A DNA stretch of 64,000 bases from Streptomyces sp. CB00455 (GCF_001905445.1 NZ_LIVQ01000002.1:806001-870000); one strand, 5' to 3'. Shown: positions 37,455 to 46,254, counted from the stretch's first letter. The notes: generated by a model from the sequence alone, not told the origin. Numbers and translations are program-made.

Positions 37455-38150
37455 TCACACCAGGCGGCGTGCCGTGGCCCAGCGGGTCAGTTCGTGGCGG
37501 TTGGAGAGCTGAAGCTTCCTGAGCACCGCCGAGACGTGCGACTCGACCGTCTTCACGGAGATGAAGAGCTGCTTGGCGATTTCCTTGTACGCGTATCCGC
37601 GGGCGATCAGCCGCAGCACCTCGCGCTCGCGCTGCGTCAGGCGGTCCAGGTCCTCGTCGACGGGCGGTGCGTCCGTCGAGGCGAAGGCGTCGAGCACGAA
37701 GCCCGCCAGCCGCGGCGAGAAGACCGCGTCGCCGTCCTGGACGCGGAAGACCGAGTCCACCAGGTCGCCACCGGTGATGGTCTTGGTGACGTAGCCGCGC
37801 GCGCCGCCCCGGATGACCCCGATGACGTCCTCCGCCGCGTCCGACACCGACAGGGCCAGGAACCGCACCGGGTTCTCGGCGGCCGCCATCAGCGGGGCGC
37901 AGCGCCGCAGCACCTCCACTCCGCCGCCCCCGGGCAGGTGGACGTCGAGCAGGACGACCTCGGGCCGGGTCGCGGTGATGACGGTGACGGCCTGGTCCAC
38001 GTCGGCGGCCTCGCCGACGACCTCGACCCCGGTCCGGGCGGTATCGCCGATCTCGGCCTGTACGCCGGTGCGGAACATCCGGTGGTCGTCGACGAGCACC
38101 ACCCGGACCTGCCTGCTCGCCGCGCCGGTGGTCGCGTTGTCCTCGGTCAT
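37455..38150 (-). CDS. NarL/LuxR-type response regulator
   Basis: The 231-residue regulator has a receiver domain (about 15-140) with the acidic pair in VLVDDHRMFR, the phosphorylated Asp in VVLLDVHLPG, and the conserved Lys in GYVTKTI. The LuxR helix-turn-helix covers about 165-228 (LTQREREVLRLIARGYAYKEIAKQL, KTVESHVSAVLRKL). Its ATG overlaps the stop of the kinase gene (ATGA), which marks them as a cognate pair. Confidence 0.95.
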   Translation of the reverse strand: MTEDNATTGAASRQVRVVLVDDHRMFRTGVQAEIGDTARTGVEVVGEAADVDQAVTVITATRPEVVLLDVHLPGGGGVEVLRRCAPLMAAAENPVRFLALSVSDAAEDVIGVIRGGARGYVTKTITGGDLVDSVFRVQDGDAVFSPRLAGFVLDAFASTDAPPVDEDLDRLTQREREVLRLIARGYAYKEIAKQLFISVKTVESHVSAVLRKLQLSNRHELTRWATARRLV

Positions 38151-39442
38151 GCTGCGTTCGCCGCCCTCTCCATCTCCAGCTCGACTTCCGTGCCGCCGTC
38201 GGGCGCGGACCGCAGGCGTGCGGTCCCGCCGTTGCGCTGCATCCGGCCGATGATCGATTCTCGTACGCCCATGCGGTCGTCCGGTACCGCGTCGATGTCG
38301 AAGCCCGGCCCCCGGTCCCGTACGGACACGAACACCGTCCGCCCCTCCACCTCCGCGTAGACCTGCACCGGGCCGCCCTCGCCACCGTACTTGGCGGCGT
38401 TGACCATCGCCTCGCGCGCTGCCTGGACCTGGGCGGCCAGCCGCTCGTCGAGGGGGCAGTCGCCGACGACCACGACCTCGATGGGGACGCCGTGGTGGTC
38501 CTCCACCTCGGCGGCGGTCTTCTTCACGGCCTCCGCCAGGGTGGCCGGCTCCTCGGCCTCGTCCTTGCCGGTGCCTTCGGGCTTGTAGAGCCAGTTCCGC
38601 AGCTCGCGCTCCTGGGCCCGGGCGAGGCGGCGCACCTCCCCGGGATCCTCGGCGCCCCGCTGGATGAGGGTGAGGGTGTGCAGGACCGAGTCGTGGACGT
38701 GGGCGGCGACCTCGGCGCGCTCCTGGGCGCGGATGCGCATCAGGCGCTCCTCGGAGAGGTCCTGGGTCATGCGGATCAGCCAGGGGCCGGCGAGAAGGGC
38801 GACGCCGACGAGGACGGCGAGGGTGGCGGTGAGGACGTTGCCGAGTTGGGCGGCGGAGCCGCGCACGACGATGAAGACGGTGAGGCCGACGCCGACGAGG
38901 GCGACTCCGGCCAGCGCCCGGGCGGCCTGGAGGAGCCGCCCGTGCCGTCCCGCGGCCGAGGTCCAGTGGGCGCGGCGGGCGTTGTCGGCCTGCCGCCATA
39001 CGAGGACCACCCCGGCCCCGACCAGCAGCGTCGGCCACACGTAGCGGCCGGAGGCGCCCCCGACCTGCACCTTGGAGATGAAGATGCCGGCGCCGACGGC
39101 CAGGGCGACCAGCGCGGTGATCTGTCCCCGGTCGGGCTTGCGCAGGCGGCGGGTGCCGTCGGGCAGGGTGTCGAAGAAGGAGCGGTGCCCGGTGCGGCCG
39201 CCGACGCCGAGCGGTACGAACACCCAGAACGCGGCGTACAGCAGCACGCCCAGCCCGTCCCCCCACATGAAGATGCCGAGGAAGGCGAGCCGCACCCAGA
39301 TCACGGGGAGCCCGAGGTGTCCGGCCAGACCGCGTGCGACACCGCCGAGCATCCGGCCGTCGGCGCTGCGGTAGAGCTTGCGCGGAGGTACCTCTTCGAC
39401 GTCCGGTGCGTGGGGGGTGCGGGGGGCGGCGGCTACGGGCAT
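38147..39442 (-). CDS. Sensor histidine kinase with N-terminal PspC domain
   Basis: The 431-residue kinase starts with a PspC domain (RKLYRSADGRMLGGVARGLAGHLG, then two hydrophobic segments), followed by about four more hydrophobic segments to residue 195. The phosphorylated His is in AHVHDSVLHTL, and the ATPase domain has REAMVNAAKYGG (N box) and VRDRGPGFD (G box). PspC domains sense membrane stress or interact with the membrane. The ATG at 39442 is preferred because GGTGG precedes it; a GTG at 39457 is in frame. It is divergent from a separate PspC gene with 131 bases between. Confidence 0.9.
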   Translation of the reverse strand: MPVAAAPRTPHAPDVEEVPPRKLYRSADGRMLGGVARGLAGHLGLPVIWVRLAFLGIFMWGDGLGVLLYAAFWVFVPLGVGGRTGHRSFFDTLPDGTRRLRKPDRGQITALVALAVGAGIFISKVQVGGASGRYVWPTLLVGAGVVLVWRQADNARRAHWTSAAGRHGRLLQAARALAGVALVGVGLTVFIVVRGSAAQLGNVLTATLAVLVGVALLAGPWLIRMTQDLSEERLMRIRAQERAEVAAHVHDSVLHTLTLIQRGAEDPGEVRRLARAQERELRNWLYKPEGTGKDEAEEPATLAEAVKKTAAEVEDHHGVPIEVVVVGDCPLDERLAAQVQAAREAMVNAAKYGGEGGPVQVYAEVEGRTVFVSVRDRGPGFDIDAVPDDRMGVRESIIGRMQRNGGTARLRSAPDGGTEVELEMERAANAA

Positions 39443-39573
39443 GCCACCGATGGTCACACGGGCGGGGGCGGCCGGGCATCAGGGCAGCCCCCCAGTCCTG
39501 TCCGGGGGATATCAGGGTTGTGCCAGGGTCGGGCCCGGTGCCGTGCGCTGCCCGGGCCCGTCACCATGGACCC

Positions 39574-40881
39574 ATGACCGACGTGCACGACGCCCCGCCG
39601 GCGGACCCCGGGGCATCCCAGGCCGCCGACCCCCGGCCCCCCCTGCGCCGCAGCAGGCGCGACAAGGTCCTCGCGGGTGTGTGCGGGGGCCTGGGCCGGT
39701 ACTTCGACCTGGATCCGGTGGTCTTCCGGATCGTGCTCGGTGTCCTCGCGGTCACCGGCGGCGTCGGCCTGATCTTCTACGGTTTCGCGTGGCTGCTGCT
39801 GCCCCAGGAGGGCGAGGAGGACAGCGAGGCGAAGAAGATGCTGACGGGCCGGGTCGAGGGCGCCACCCTCGCGGCGGTGTTCGCGGCCCTGGTGGGCTGC
39901 GCGCTGTTCCTGTCGATGCTGGACAACGGCGCCCTCGCGGTCTTCTCGGTGCTGGTCGTCCTGGCACTGGGCGGGGCCTCGTACTGGTCGCAGCGCAGGC
40001 GCCACACCCGCCCCCCGGAAGCGGAGCCGCCGGCCGCGCACCGCACCGCGCACTCGCCCGCGCCGCCGGAGACGAAGGCGCCCCCCGCCCCGGGCGGCCC
40101 GTCCTGGTGGCGGGACCCGCTGGTCAAGGACGGCACCACCGGCCCGGTCGGCAGCACCGGTTACCTGTGGGGGCCCGCGGACGAGGCCGGACCCGGCGGC
40201 CCGGGCAGTGTGCCGGCGGCGCCGGCGGTCGTCCCCGCGTCCCGCCCGCGCGGCGGGATCGGCGGCCGGGTCTTCGTCCTGGCGCTGCTCGCGGGGATCG
40301 CCGGGGCCGGCGCCGACTGGCAGGGCCGGCCGCTTGGGGACGCACTGCAGAGCGGCCTGGCGGCCGCGCTGCTGGTCTTCGGCCTCGGTCTGGCGGTGAG
40401 CTCGCTGCTGGGGCGCACCGGATTCGGCACGATCGTGCTGGCCGTGCTGACCTCGGCGCTGCTCGCGGGTGCGGCCGTGATGCCCCGCGAAATCGGCACG
40501 GACTTCCGGCGGGTCGCGTGGCGGCCGGCGGCGGTGGCCGACGTGAGGGCGCGGTACGAGGCGGACACCGGGCTGGCCACGCTCGACCTCAGCCGTCTGG
40601 ACGTGCCCAGGGGCACCACCCTGTCCGTGGGGGCTTCCCTGGAGGCCGGGCGGCTGAAGGTGATCGTGCCCCGGGAGGTGACGGCGCAGGCCGATGTCTC
40701 GATCCGGCTGGGCGACATCCGCCTGCCCGGGGAGACGGGCCAGGTGCTGCGGGTCCGCACCGGCGGCGAACACCAGAGGGCGACGCTGATGCCCACCGCC
40801 GGCACCGAGGCCGGCGGGACGATCGAGCTGCACCTGGAGACGGGTGTGGGACAGGTGGAGGTGGCCCGTGCGGCGTCATGA
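39574..40881 (+). CDS. PspC domain membrane protein with C-terminal adhesin-like domain
   Basis: The 435-residue protein has a PspC domain at about 25-95 (LRRSRRDKVLAGVCGGLGRYFDLDPVVFRIVLGVL), more hydrophobic segments at 95-145, a Pro-rich linker, a further membrane region (about 230-300), and a C-terminal beta-rich domain (about 310-435) resembling the LiaF/DUF2154-type region (DLSRLDVPRGTTLSVGAS, GRLKVIVPREVTAQADVSIRLGDI). It is likely a membrane-stress partner of the divergent PspC kinase. ATG at 39574. Confidence 0.85.
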   Translation: MTDVHDAPPADPGASQAADPRPPLRRSRRDKVLAGVCGGLGRYFDLDPVVFRIVLGVLAVTGGVGLIFYGFAWLLLPQEGEEDSEAKKMLTGRVEGATLAAVFAALVGCALFLSMLDNGALAVFSVLVVLALGGASYWSQRRRHTRPPEAEPPAAHRTAHSPAPPETKAPPAPGGPSWWRDPLVKDGTTGPVGSTGYLWGPADEAGPGGPGSVPAAPAVVPASRPRGGIGGRVFVLALLAGIAGAGADWQGRPLGDALQSGLAAALLVFGLGLAVSSLLGRTGFGTIVLAVLTSALLAGAAVMPREIGTDFRRVAWRPAAVADVRARYEADTGLATLDLSRLDVPRGTTLSVGASLEAGRLKVIVPREVTAQADVSIRLGDIRLPGETGQVLRVRTGGEHQRATLMPTAGTEAGGTIELHLETGVGQVEVARAAS

Positions 40882-41092
40882 GTTCCAGCCGGGACGGCTG
40901 ATCGCGGGTCTGGCCCTGATGACGGCCGGCGTGCTCTACCTGCTCGACAGCGGCGGCGAGGCGGATGTGCCCTGGTTCGCCGTCGTCCCGATCGCGCTGG
41001 GCGGCCTGTCCCTCGCCGCCCTGACCGGGATGGTGGGCTACGCCCTGAGGCGGGACCGGCGCGACCGGATCAGGGAGTCCAGCGACAGGTAG
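40868..41092 (+). CDS. Small membrane protein overlapping the PspC gene
   Basis: The 74-residue product has two hydrophobic segments (about 11-28 and 36-57) and a basic C-terminus (RRDRRDRIRESSDR). The GTG at 40868 is chosen: GGAGG lies six bases upstream, and the start overlaps the PspC gene by 14 bases, which suggests translational coupling and a joint role at the membrane. Its 3' end overlaps that of the convergent DoxX gene by 55 bases. Confidence 0.7.
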   Translation: MRRHEFQPGRLIAGLALMTAGVLYLLDSGGEADVPWFAVVPIALGGLSLAALTGMVGYALRRDRRDRIRESSDR

Positions 41093-41550
41093 GGCGCCCC
41101 GGCGAGGACCAGCGGGCTCCAGGCCATCAGGTAGACGAGATCGTTGCCGTAGTAGTACGGGGTGACGGCCCACGACACCGTCAGCCACAGGCTGAGCGAG
41201 ATCAGCGCCCCGCCGAGGGCCGCGAGGCGGGTCAGCAGGCCTGCGAGGACTCCGAGGCCGACGAGGAGCTCGCCGATGGCGATGACCGTCCCGAAGGCGA
41301 CGGGGGCCTTCAGTGCCATGTCCACCATGGCGGGGATCGCGGAGGCGTCGCGCACGCCGCGCATCTGGTCGCCGATCGATCCGTCGCCGGTGGCGGAGAG
41401 GAACGCGGAGTCGGTGAGTTTGTCCAGACCGGCGTAGACGAAGGTCACGCCGAGGAAGATCCGCAGGGGCAGCAGCGCGTACCGGGCCGCCCGTTCCCTC
41501 AGCGGGGGGGCCGTGGCGGGGCTGACGTCAAGGACATCGGTTCGATTCAC
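41038..41550 (-). CDS. DoxX family membrane protein
   Basis: The 170-residue protein has four hydrophobic segments. LPLRIFLGVTFVYAGLDKLTD near residue 27 is the typical first helix of DoxX proteins; GELLVGLGVLAGLLTRLAALGG and WSPLVLAGAPYLSLD are further family marks. DoxX proteins are linked to redox or thiol balance in some bacteria, but the role here is unknown. Start is GTG. It lies 18 bases after the upstream membrane protein gene on the same strand, probably as one operon. Confidence 0.85.
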   Translation of the reverse strand: MNRTDVLDVSPATAPPLRERAARYALLPLRIFLGVTFVYAGLDKLTDSAFLSATGDGSIGDQMRGVRDASAIPAMVDMALKAPVAFGTVIAIGELLVGLGVLAGLLTRLAALGGALISLSLWLTVSWAVTPYYYGNDLVYLMAWSPLVLAGAPYLSLDSLIRSRRSRLRA

Positions 41551-41568
41551 GCGTCATGTGTACCCCGA

Positions 41569-42825
41569 TCACTCGGAGACGTCGATGCTGCAGCGGTTGG
41601 ATTCCACTCCGGCGGCGGTCACCACCTGGATCTCGACCCGCCCCGGCTCCACCTCCGCCGGTACCGGCACGGTCAGCACGGCGTCGGAGGGGTTGGTGAA
41701 CCCGCCCGGCACCGGGACCAGCGGCACGTGCACGTGCACCGCCCCGATCCGCACCACCAGCCGGGCCAGCATCTCCGGTGTCTGCGCCCCGGGCGGCACG
41801 AAGCCCACGCCCCGGATCTCGATGTCGTCCCCGGGGCGCAGGACCGCATCCAGGTCCCCGGGTTCGCGCCTGCGCACCACCGACAGCACCAGCGGGCGGC
41901 TGCCCTCCGCGTACTTGGCCGCCAGGTACACGGCGGCCGACAGGCACACCAGCAGCGCCAGCGCCCACGGCAGCTGCGGGAGCCGGTCCGGGAAGCGGGC
42001 CAGCGACACCGCCGCGTAGCCCAGCACCACCGTGGAGACGAGCACGTACTGGGCGTCCGGGAAGCTGCCGCGCCCCGCGTCGTCCGTCAGCAGGTCCGCG
42101 CCGCGCGGCCGGTCCGCCGGCAGCTTCTGCAACCGCTGACCCATGATCCGTACGGACACCACCCGGCGCACCAGCACGGCCACCGCCGAGGTCAGCGCGA
42201 CCACCGCCAGCAGCGGCAGCGCCCGGTCCAGCGCGAACCCCGCGTACAGGGACTCCCGCTCCGGGCCGGGCACGGAGGCGGCCAGCCGCAGGGCGGGCAA
42301 CAGCGCGGCGAAGGACGTCAGCACCACCCAGGCGCTCGGCACCGCCTTCGAGGTGGACAGCCGGTTGTCCTCGCCGACCAGGGGGGCCAGCAGACCGCCG
42401 CGCACCGACTGGGCGCGGGCCGCGACGGTGAGCATCCCGGCCAGGACGAGGGCCGCCAGCAGCGCGGCGGTGCGGGCCGTGGACCAGCCGGTGCCGAGAG
42501 CGGTGCCGACCTGGATCACGAGCAGGACCCCGGCCGCCATCCACACGGCGAGGACGGCCCGCCGGGAGAAGAGGTACAGCCAGGAGTTCCCGGCCTCCCG
42601 TCCGCGGTCGGCGACGGTGCGGGCCGACAGGGTCAGTTCGTCGGAGACCCACTGGCGGGAGGCGCCGAGGGAGTGGGCCACGGCGGCCGGCACGCCCTGG
42701 CCGGCGGCGAACTCGTCGCGCTTCTCCAAGAACGCGGCGACGGCGCGGCGGTGTCCTTCGCGGGCGCACTCCTCACAGACACAGGCGGGGGTGTGGGCAC
42801 TTCGGGAGATCTCTTGGACAGCCAC
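41569..42825 (-). CDS. Multi-pass membrane protein with N-terminal Cys motif and C-terminal beta domain
   Basis: The 418-residue protein begins with a possible metal site (ACVCEECAREGH, residues 14-25), a helical region, and about eight hydrophobic segments between 88 and 305. From about 315 to the end it is beta-rich, with IEIRGVGFVPPGAQ and VLTVPVPAEVEPGRVEIQVVTAAGVESN, which resembles an IPT/TIG or Ig-like fold. I do not recognise a named family. Start is GTG with GAGAGGCGG upstream. Confidence 0.72.
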   Translation of the reverse strand: MAVQEISRSAHTPACVCEECAREGHRRAVAAFLEKRDEFAAGQGVPAAVAHSLGASRQWVSDELTLSARTVADRGREAGNSWLYLFSRRAVLAVWMAAGVLLVIQVGTALGTGWSTARTAALLAALVLAGMLTVAARAQSVRGGLLAPLVGEDNRLSTSKAVPSAWVVLTSFAALLPALRLAASVPGPERESLYAGFALDRALPLLAVVALTSAVAVLVRRVVSVRIMGQRLQKLPADRPRGADLLTDDAGRGSFPDAQYVLVSTVVLGYAAVSLARFPDRLPQLPWALALLVCLSAAVYLAAKYAEGSRPLVLSVVRRREPGDLDAVLRPGDDIEIRGVGFVPPGAQTPEMLARLVVRIGAVHVHVPLVPVPGGFTNPSDAVLTVPVPAEVEPGRVEIQVVTAAGVESNRCSIDVSE

Positions 42826-42927
42826 GTACGTGCCGCCTCTCTGAACTACGGTGCAATGCCAGCGAATTGTGCACCACTGCGCCGGTGCTCCGGATTGCGC
42901 ACGATGTCAGAGCAGGTGATTAACCGT

Positions 42928-43749
42928 TCATGATGTTGACGCCACCCGCGCGGCGACGGCGTGGCGCAGGGGCTGGTAGCTCACCCAGGCGGCCAGGTCC
43001 GACCCGAAGCTCTCGCGCGTCCGGGCCGCGCCGCGGTGGTCGATGGACACCGGCTTGCCGGCCGCCCGCGCGATCAGCTGGACCTGCGCCGCCCGCTCGG
43101 CCGCGATGAACCACCAGACGGCGGCGTCGACGGAGTCCCCGACGGTCAGCAGCCCGCGGTTGCGCAGGACCAGCGCCTTGTAGGGGCCGAGCGCGCGGGC
43201 GGTCCGGGCGGCGTCCACGGGCCCGTCCCCGGTGAACTCGTCGAGCAGCGCGTGGTCCTCGTAGAAGGCACAGGCCTCCTGGGTGACGGGGGCCAGCAGC
43301 TCGCCGAGGGCGGCCAGCGCGCGGCCGTACGGGCCCTGCGCGCGGACCACGGCCACCACCTCGGGGCGCGCCCGGTGGACGGCGGCGTGCACGGCGAAGG
43401 CGAGCTGGTTGACCCGGCGCTCCCCGCGGACCACCCGCCCGTCCCCGTCGACCAGCAGCAGGTCCTCGGCGCCGAGGGTGGCGAAGGCCCGCCCGAAGGG
43501 GTTCACCCAGTAGCAGTCCTGGAATTCGGGGTCCCGCGCGGTGATCTGCCCGGTGATGCCGTCCTCGTACCCGAGGCCGCCCAGCAGCCGCAGCGCCTCG
43601 GCGAGGCGCTCCTTGCGGTGGGCCCGTTCCTGCCCGGCGGTGGCGTGCACGGGCGGCATGTCGAAGCGCAGCCGGTCCGCCGGTACGGGCGCGGGCGCGG
43701 GTCGGGGTGCGGGCGCGGGTGCGGATCGGGGTGCGGGCTGGTCCGGCAT
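42928..43749 (-). CDS. Class II aldolase/adducin-like protein lacking metal-binding His
   Basis: The 273-residue protein has a Pro/Ala repeat at the N-terminus (PAPAPRPAPAPVPA) and then a class II aldolase/adducin fold (about 40-265): AEALRLLGGLGYEDGITGQITARDP, FWVNPFG-type region, LLLVDGDGRVV, LRNRGLLTVGDSVDAAVW. In active members the central motif contains His-x-His before the PY and a His before GLLTVG; here they read VRAQGPYG and NRGLL. All visible zinc ligands are therefore replaced, so it is unlikely to be a classical aldolase. ATG at 43749 has GGAGGGGCC upstream. Confidence 0.82.
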   Translation of the reverse strand: MPDQPAPRSAPAPAPRPAPAPVPADRLRFDMPPVHATAGQERAHRKERLAEALRLLGGLGYEDGITGQITARDPEFQDCYWVNPFGRAFATLGAEDLLLVDGDGRVVRGERRVNQLAFAVHAAVHRARPEVVAVVRAQGPYGRALAALGELLAPVTQEACAFYEDHALLDEFTGDGPVDAARTARALGPYKALVLRNRGLLTVGDSVDAAVWWFIAAERAAQVQLIARAAGKPVSIDHRGAARTRESFGSDLAAWVSYQPLRHAVAARVASTS

Positions 43750-43809
43750 GGCCCCTCCTTCGGGTCGCGGCGCAAGCTACCCGGGCCCACCTGAAGTGGC
43801 CAGAGCAAC

Positions 43810-43848
43810 GGCGAAGCCGCCGCTCCGGGAAGGAGCGGCGGCTTCGCC
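43810..43848. terminator. Terminator of guaA
   Basis: A perfect 17-bp inverted repeat starting GGCGAAGCCGCCGC with a 5-base loop lies 18 bases after the guaA stop (reverse strand). Confidence 0.85.
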
Positions 43849-43865
43849 ACGGGCACGGGAGGGGA

Positions 43866-45452
43866 CTACTCCCACTCGATGGTGCCCGGGGGCTTGCTGG
43901 TGCAGTCCAGGACCACCCGGTTCACGTCCGGCACCTCGTTGGTGATGCGGGTGGAGATGCGGGCGAGCACCTCGTACGGCATGCGCGTCCAGTCCGCGGT
44001 CATCGCGTCCTCGGAGGAGACGGGGCGCAGCACGATCGGGTGGCCGTAGGTGCGGCCGTCACCCTGGACGCCGACGCTGCGGACGTCCGCGAGCAGGACG
44101 ACCGGGCACTGCCAGATCTCGCGGTCCAGGCCGGCCGCGGTGAGCTCGTGGCGGGCGATGGCGTCGGCCTCGCGCAGCAGGTCCAGGCGCTCCTTGGTGA
44201 CCTCGCCGACGATGCGGATGCCCAGGCCGGGGCCGGGGAAGGGCTGGCGCTGGACGATCTCGTCCGGCAGGCCCAGCTCCTGGCCGACCATCCGGACCTC
44301 GTCCTTGAACAGCTGGCGCAGCGGCTCGACGAGCTCGAACTCGATGTCGTCGGGGAGCCCGCCCACGTTGTGGTGGGACTTGATGTTCGCGGTGCCGGTG
44401 CCGCCGCCGGACTCCACGACGTCCGGGTACAGGGTGCCCTGCACGAGGAAGGCGACCGCCGGGCCCTCCTCCTGGAGGATCTCCAGCTGGGCCTGCTCGA
44501 AGACGCGGATGAACTCGCGGCCGATGATCTTCCGCTTGGTCTCCGGGTCGGAGACCCCGGCCAGCGCGTCCAGGAAGCGCTCCTGGGCGTCGACGACCTT
44601 CAGCTGCACGCCGGTGGCGGCGACGAAGTCCTTCTCGACCTGCTCGGTCTCGCCCTTGCGCATCAGGCCGTGGTCGACGTAGACGCAGGTCAGCTGGGAG
44701 CCGATGGCCTTCTGTACGAGGGCCGCGGCGACCGCGGAGTCGACGCCGCCGGAGAGGCCGCAGATGGCGCGCTTGTCGCCGACCTGCTCGCGGATGGCCG
44801 CGACCTGCTCCTCGACGATGTTGCCGGTGGTCCAGGTGGGGGCGAGGCCGGCGCCGCGGTAGAGGAAGTGCTCCAGGATCTGCTGGCCGTGCGTGGAGTG
44901 CATCACCTCGGGGTGGTACTGCACGCCGTACAGCTTCTTCTCGTCGTTCTCGAAGGCCGCGACCGGCACCACGTCGGTCGACGCGGTGACGGCGAAGCCC
45001 TCGGGGGCGGCGGAGCAGGCGTCGCCGTGGGACATCCACACCGACTGGTTGTCGGGGGTGCCCTCGAAGAGGGTGGAGCCCGACTTGGAGACGGCCAGCG
45101 GGGTGCGGCCGTACTCGCGGGCGCCGGTGTTGTCGACCTGGCCGCCGAGGGTGGTCGCCATCAGCTGGAAGCCGTAGCACATGCCGAAGACGGGGACGCC
45201 GGCCTCGAAGATGGCGCGGTCGATGCTGGGCGCACCCTCCTCGTACACGGAGGACGGGCCGCCGGAGAGGATGATCGCCTTGGGGTCCTTGGCCAGCATG
45301 TCGGCCACCGGCATCGTGCTGGGGACGATCTCGCTGTAGACCCGTGCCTCGCGGACGCGGCGGGCGATGAGCTGGGCGTACTGTGCGCCGAAGTCGACGA
45401 CGAGAACCGTGTCCGGGGCGCTGTCGTGGGCGGCGGAGGGTGCTTCTGGCAC
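43866..45452 (-). CDS. guaA: GMP synthase (glutamine-hydrolysing) GuaA
   Basis: The 528-residue enzyme converts XMP to GMP with glutamine and ATP. The glutaminase domain has [10 protein letters not shown] (nucleophile Cys) and YHPEVMHS (catalytic His); the ATP-pyrophosphatase P-loop is [10 protein letters not shown]; the dimerisation end has [12 protein letters not shown] and KPPGTIEWE. The GTG at 45452 is chosen because GGAAGG lies about nine bases upstream and the enzyme starts there in relatives; the frame stays open to 45584. Purine genes guaB3 and guaB lie 16 kb further on. Confidence 0.97.
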   Translation of the reverse strand: MPEAPSAAHDSAPDTVLVVDFGAQYAQLIARRVREARVYSEIVPSTMPVADMLAKDPKAIILSGGPSSVYEEGAPSIDRAIFEAGVPVFGMCYGFQLMATTLGGQVDNTGAREYGRTPLAVSKSGSTLFEGTPDNQSVWMSHGDACSAAPEGFAVTASTDVVPVAAFENDEKKLYGVQYHPEVMHSTHGQQILEHFLYRGAGLAPTWTTGNIVEEQVAAIREQVGDKRAICGLSGGVDSAVAAALVQKAIGSQLTCVYVDHGLMRKGETEQVEKDFVAATGVQLKVVDAQERFLDALAGVSDPETKRKIIGREFIRVFEQAQLEILQEEGPAVAFLVQGTLYPDVVESGGGTGTANIKSHHNVGGLPDDIEFELVEPLRQLFKDEVRMVGQELGLPDEIVQRQPFPGPGLGIRIVGEVTKERLDLLREADAIARHELTAAGLDREIWQCPVVLLADVRSVGVQGDGRTYGHPIVLRPVSSEDAMTADWTRMPYEVLARISTRITNEVPDVNRVVLDCTSKPPGTIEWE

Positions 45453-45539
45453 GGGACGGCCTTCCGGCGGAAGAAGTGGCTGTTTTGTCGATTCTAACGG
45501 GGGACGTGCGGGCCGTTTCGTCTCACCATCCGAACCCGC

Positions 45540-45569
45540 TTGGCCGGGAGGGGGACGGGAGGCAATAAT
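45540..45569 (+). promoter_or_regulatory. Promoter of the chorismate mutase leader transcript
   Basis: TTGGCC (-35, 45540-45545) and AATAAT (-10, 45564-45569) are 18 bases apart. AATAAT matches TATAAT at five of six positions. The GTG of the leader peptide follows after 7 bases, so the leader would be translated from the first base of the mRNA. Confidence 0.55.
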
Positions 45570-45576
45570 TCCTTCC

Positions 45577-45645
45577 GTGCGCAAGCAGCTGAGCTTCCTC
45601 TTTACCTATGGCACCGGCCGGTCCGGTCGCCATGGGTCCTCGTGA
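45577..45645 (+). CDS. Predicted Phe/Tyr-sensing leader peptide of chorismate mutase
   Basis: The 22-codon frame starts with GTG directly after a -10 element and reads [14 protein letters not shown], then RSGRHGSS and stop TGA. Codons 7-11 are Phe, Leu, Phe, Thr, Tyr, which is striking for a peptide that precedes an aromatic-pathway gene. Its last part contains CCGGTCC (45618-45624), which can pair with the 3' arm of the terminator downstream. No homology evidence; the call rests on composition, position and the hairpin. Confidence 0.6.
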   Translation: MRKQLSFLFTYGTGRSGRHGSS

Positions 45646-45670
45646 TGCTCGCTTGAGCCGCTGACTTCCC

Positions 45671-45704
45671 AGAGCGCCCCGGTCCGACAGGACCGGGGCG
45701 CTCT
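45671..45704 (+). terminator. Predicted attenuator hairpin in the chorismate mutase leader
   Basis: A perfect 15-bp inverted repeat (AGAGCGCCCCGGTCC, loop GACA) lies 25 bases after the leader-peptide stop and 41 bases before the chorismate mutase ATG. Its position inside the leader suggests regulated rather than constitutive termination. Confidence 0.65.
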
Positions 45705-45745
45705 CGCGTTCCCGCTCCTGTCGCCCTCACCCCAGGAGAAACGCC

Positions 45746-46009
45746 ATGAACACCCTCGCCGCCACCCCCGAGCAGCTGATCGCCGGTTCCCGCGAGCGCA
45801 TCGACGCGCTCGACGACCGGATCATCGGGCTGATCCAGGAACGCATGGCCGTCTCGGCGGTCATCCAGGAGGCCCGGATCTCCTCCGGCGGCCGCCGGGT
45901 GCACCTGTCCCGCGAGATGGAGGTGCTCCAGCACTGGAGCGATGCGCTGGGCAAGCCCGGCACCGGCCTCGCCATGACCCTGCTGGAGCTGTGCCGGGGC
46001 CGCGTCTGA
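45746..46009 (+). CDS. Chorismate mutase, AroQ type
   Basis: The 87-residue, all-helical protein converts chorismate to prephenate, the branch toward Phe and Tyr. It has the AroQ helix 1 pattern REIDxLDxxII in RERIDALDDRIIGLIQERM, with the key Arg near 16 and Lys/Arg-rich loop, and RRVHLSREMEVL further on. It is a stand-alone monofunctional enzyme of normal size. ATG at 45746 has AGGAGA upstream. A leader peptide with Phe and Tyr codons and a terminator hairpin precede it. Confidence 0.88.
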   Translation: MNTLAATPEQLIAGSRERIDALDDRIIGLIQERMAVSAVIQEARISSGGRRVHLSREMEVLQHWSDALGKPGTGLAMTLLELCRGRV

Positions 46010-46212
46010 CGGGTGTTCGTCACTCGTCCGGACCGTGACCGCTCCCCGGGCCCTTTCGTTGGTGAGGGTGCCGCGCCAGCCAGGCGCGGGACCGCACCAC
46101 CACGCGTGGCTCCGCCGGAGCGATGAGACGCACGCCCCGTGGAGCGTGCGTCGTGGGACCTCGCTGCGGCGCGTGACCGGACGGCAGGGGACAGCAGCCC
46201 GGTCACCCCATG

Positions 46213-46254
46213 GAGGACGGCCGGCCCGGGGGACGCCCCGGGCCGGCCGTCCTC
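46213..46254. terminator. Strong hairpin terminator after chorismate mutase
   Basis: A perfect 19-bp inverted repeat starting GAGGACGGCCGG with a 4-base loop, about 200 bases after the chorismate mutase stop. Confidence 0.8.

Noticed and set aside
41530..41556. tRNA T-arm-like sequence GGTTCGATTC
   Set aside because: It is the complement of the first DoxX codons; no acceptor stem or anticodon arm can be built around it.
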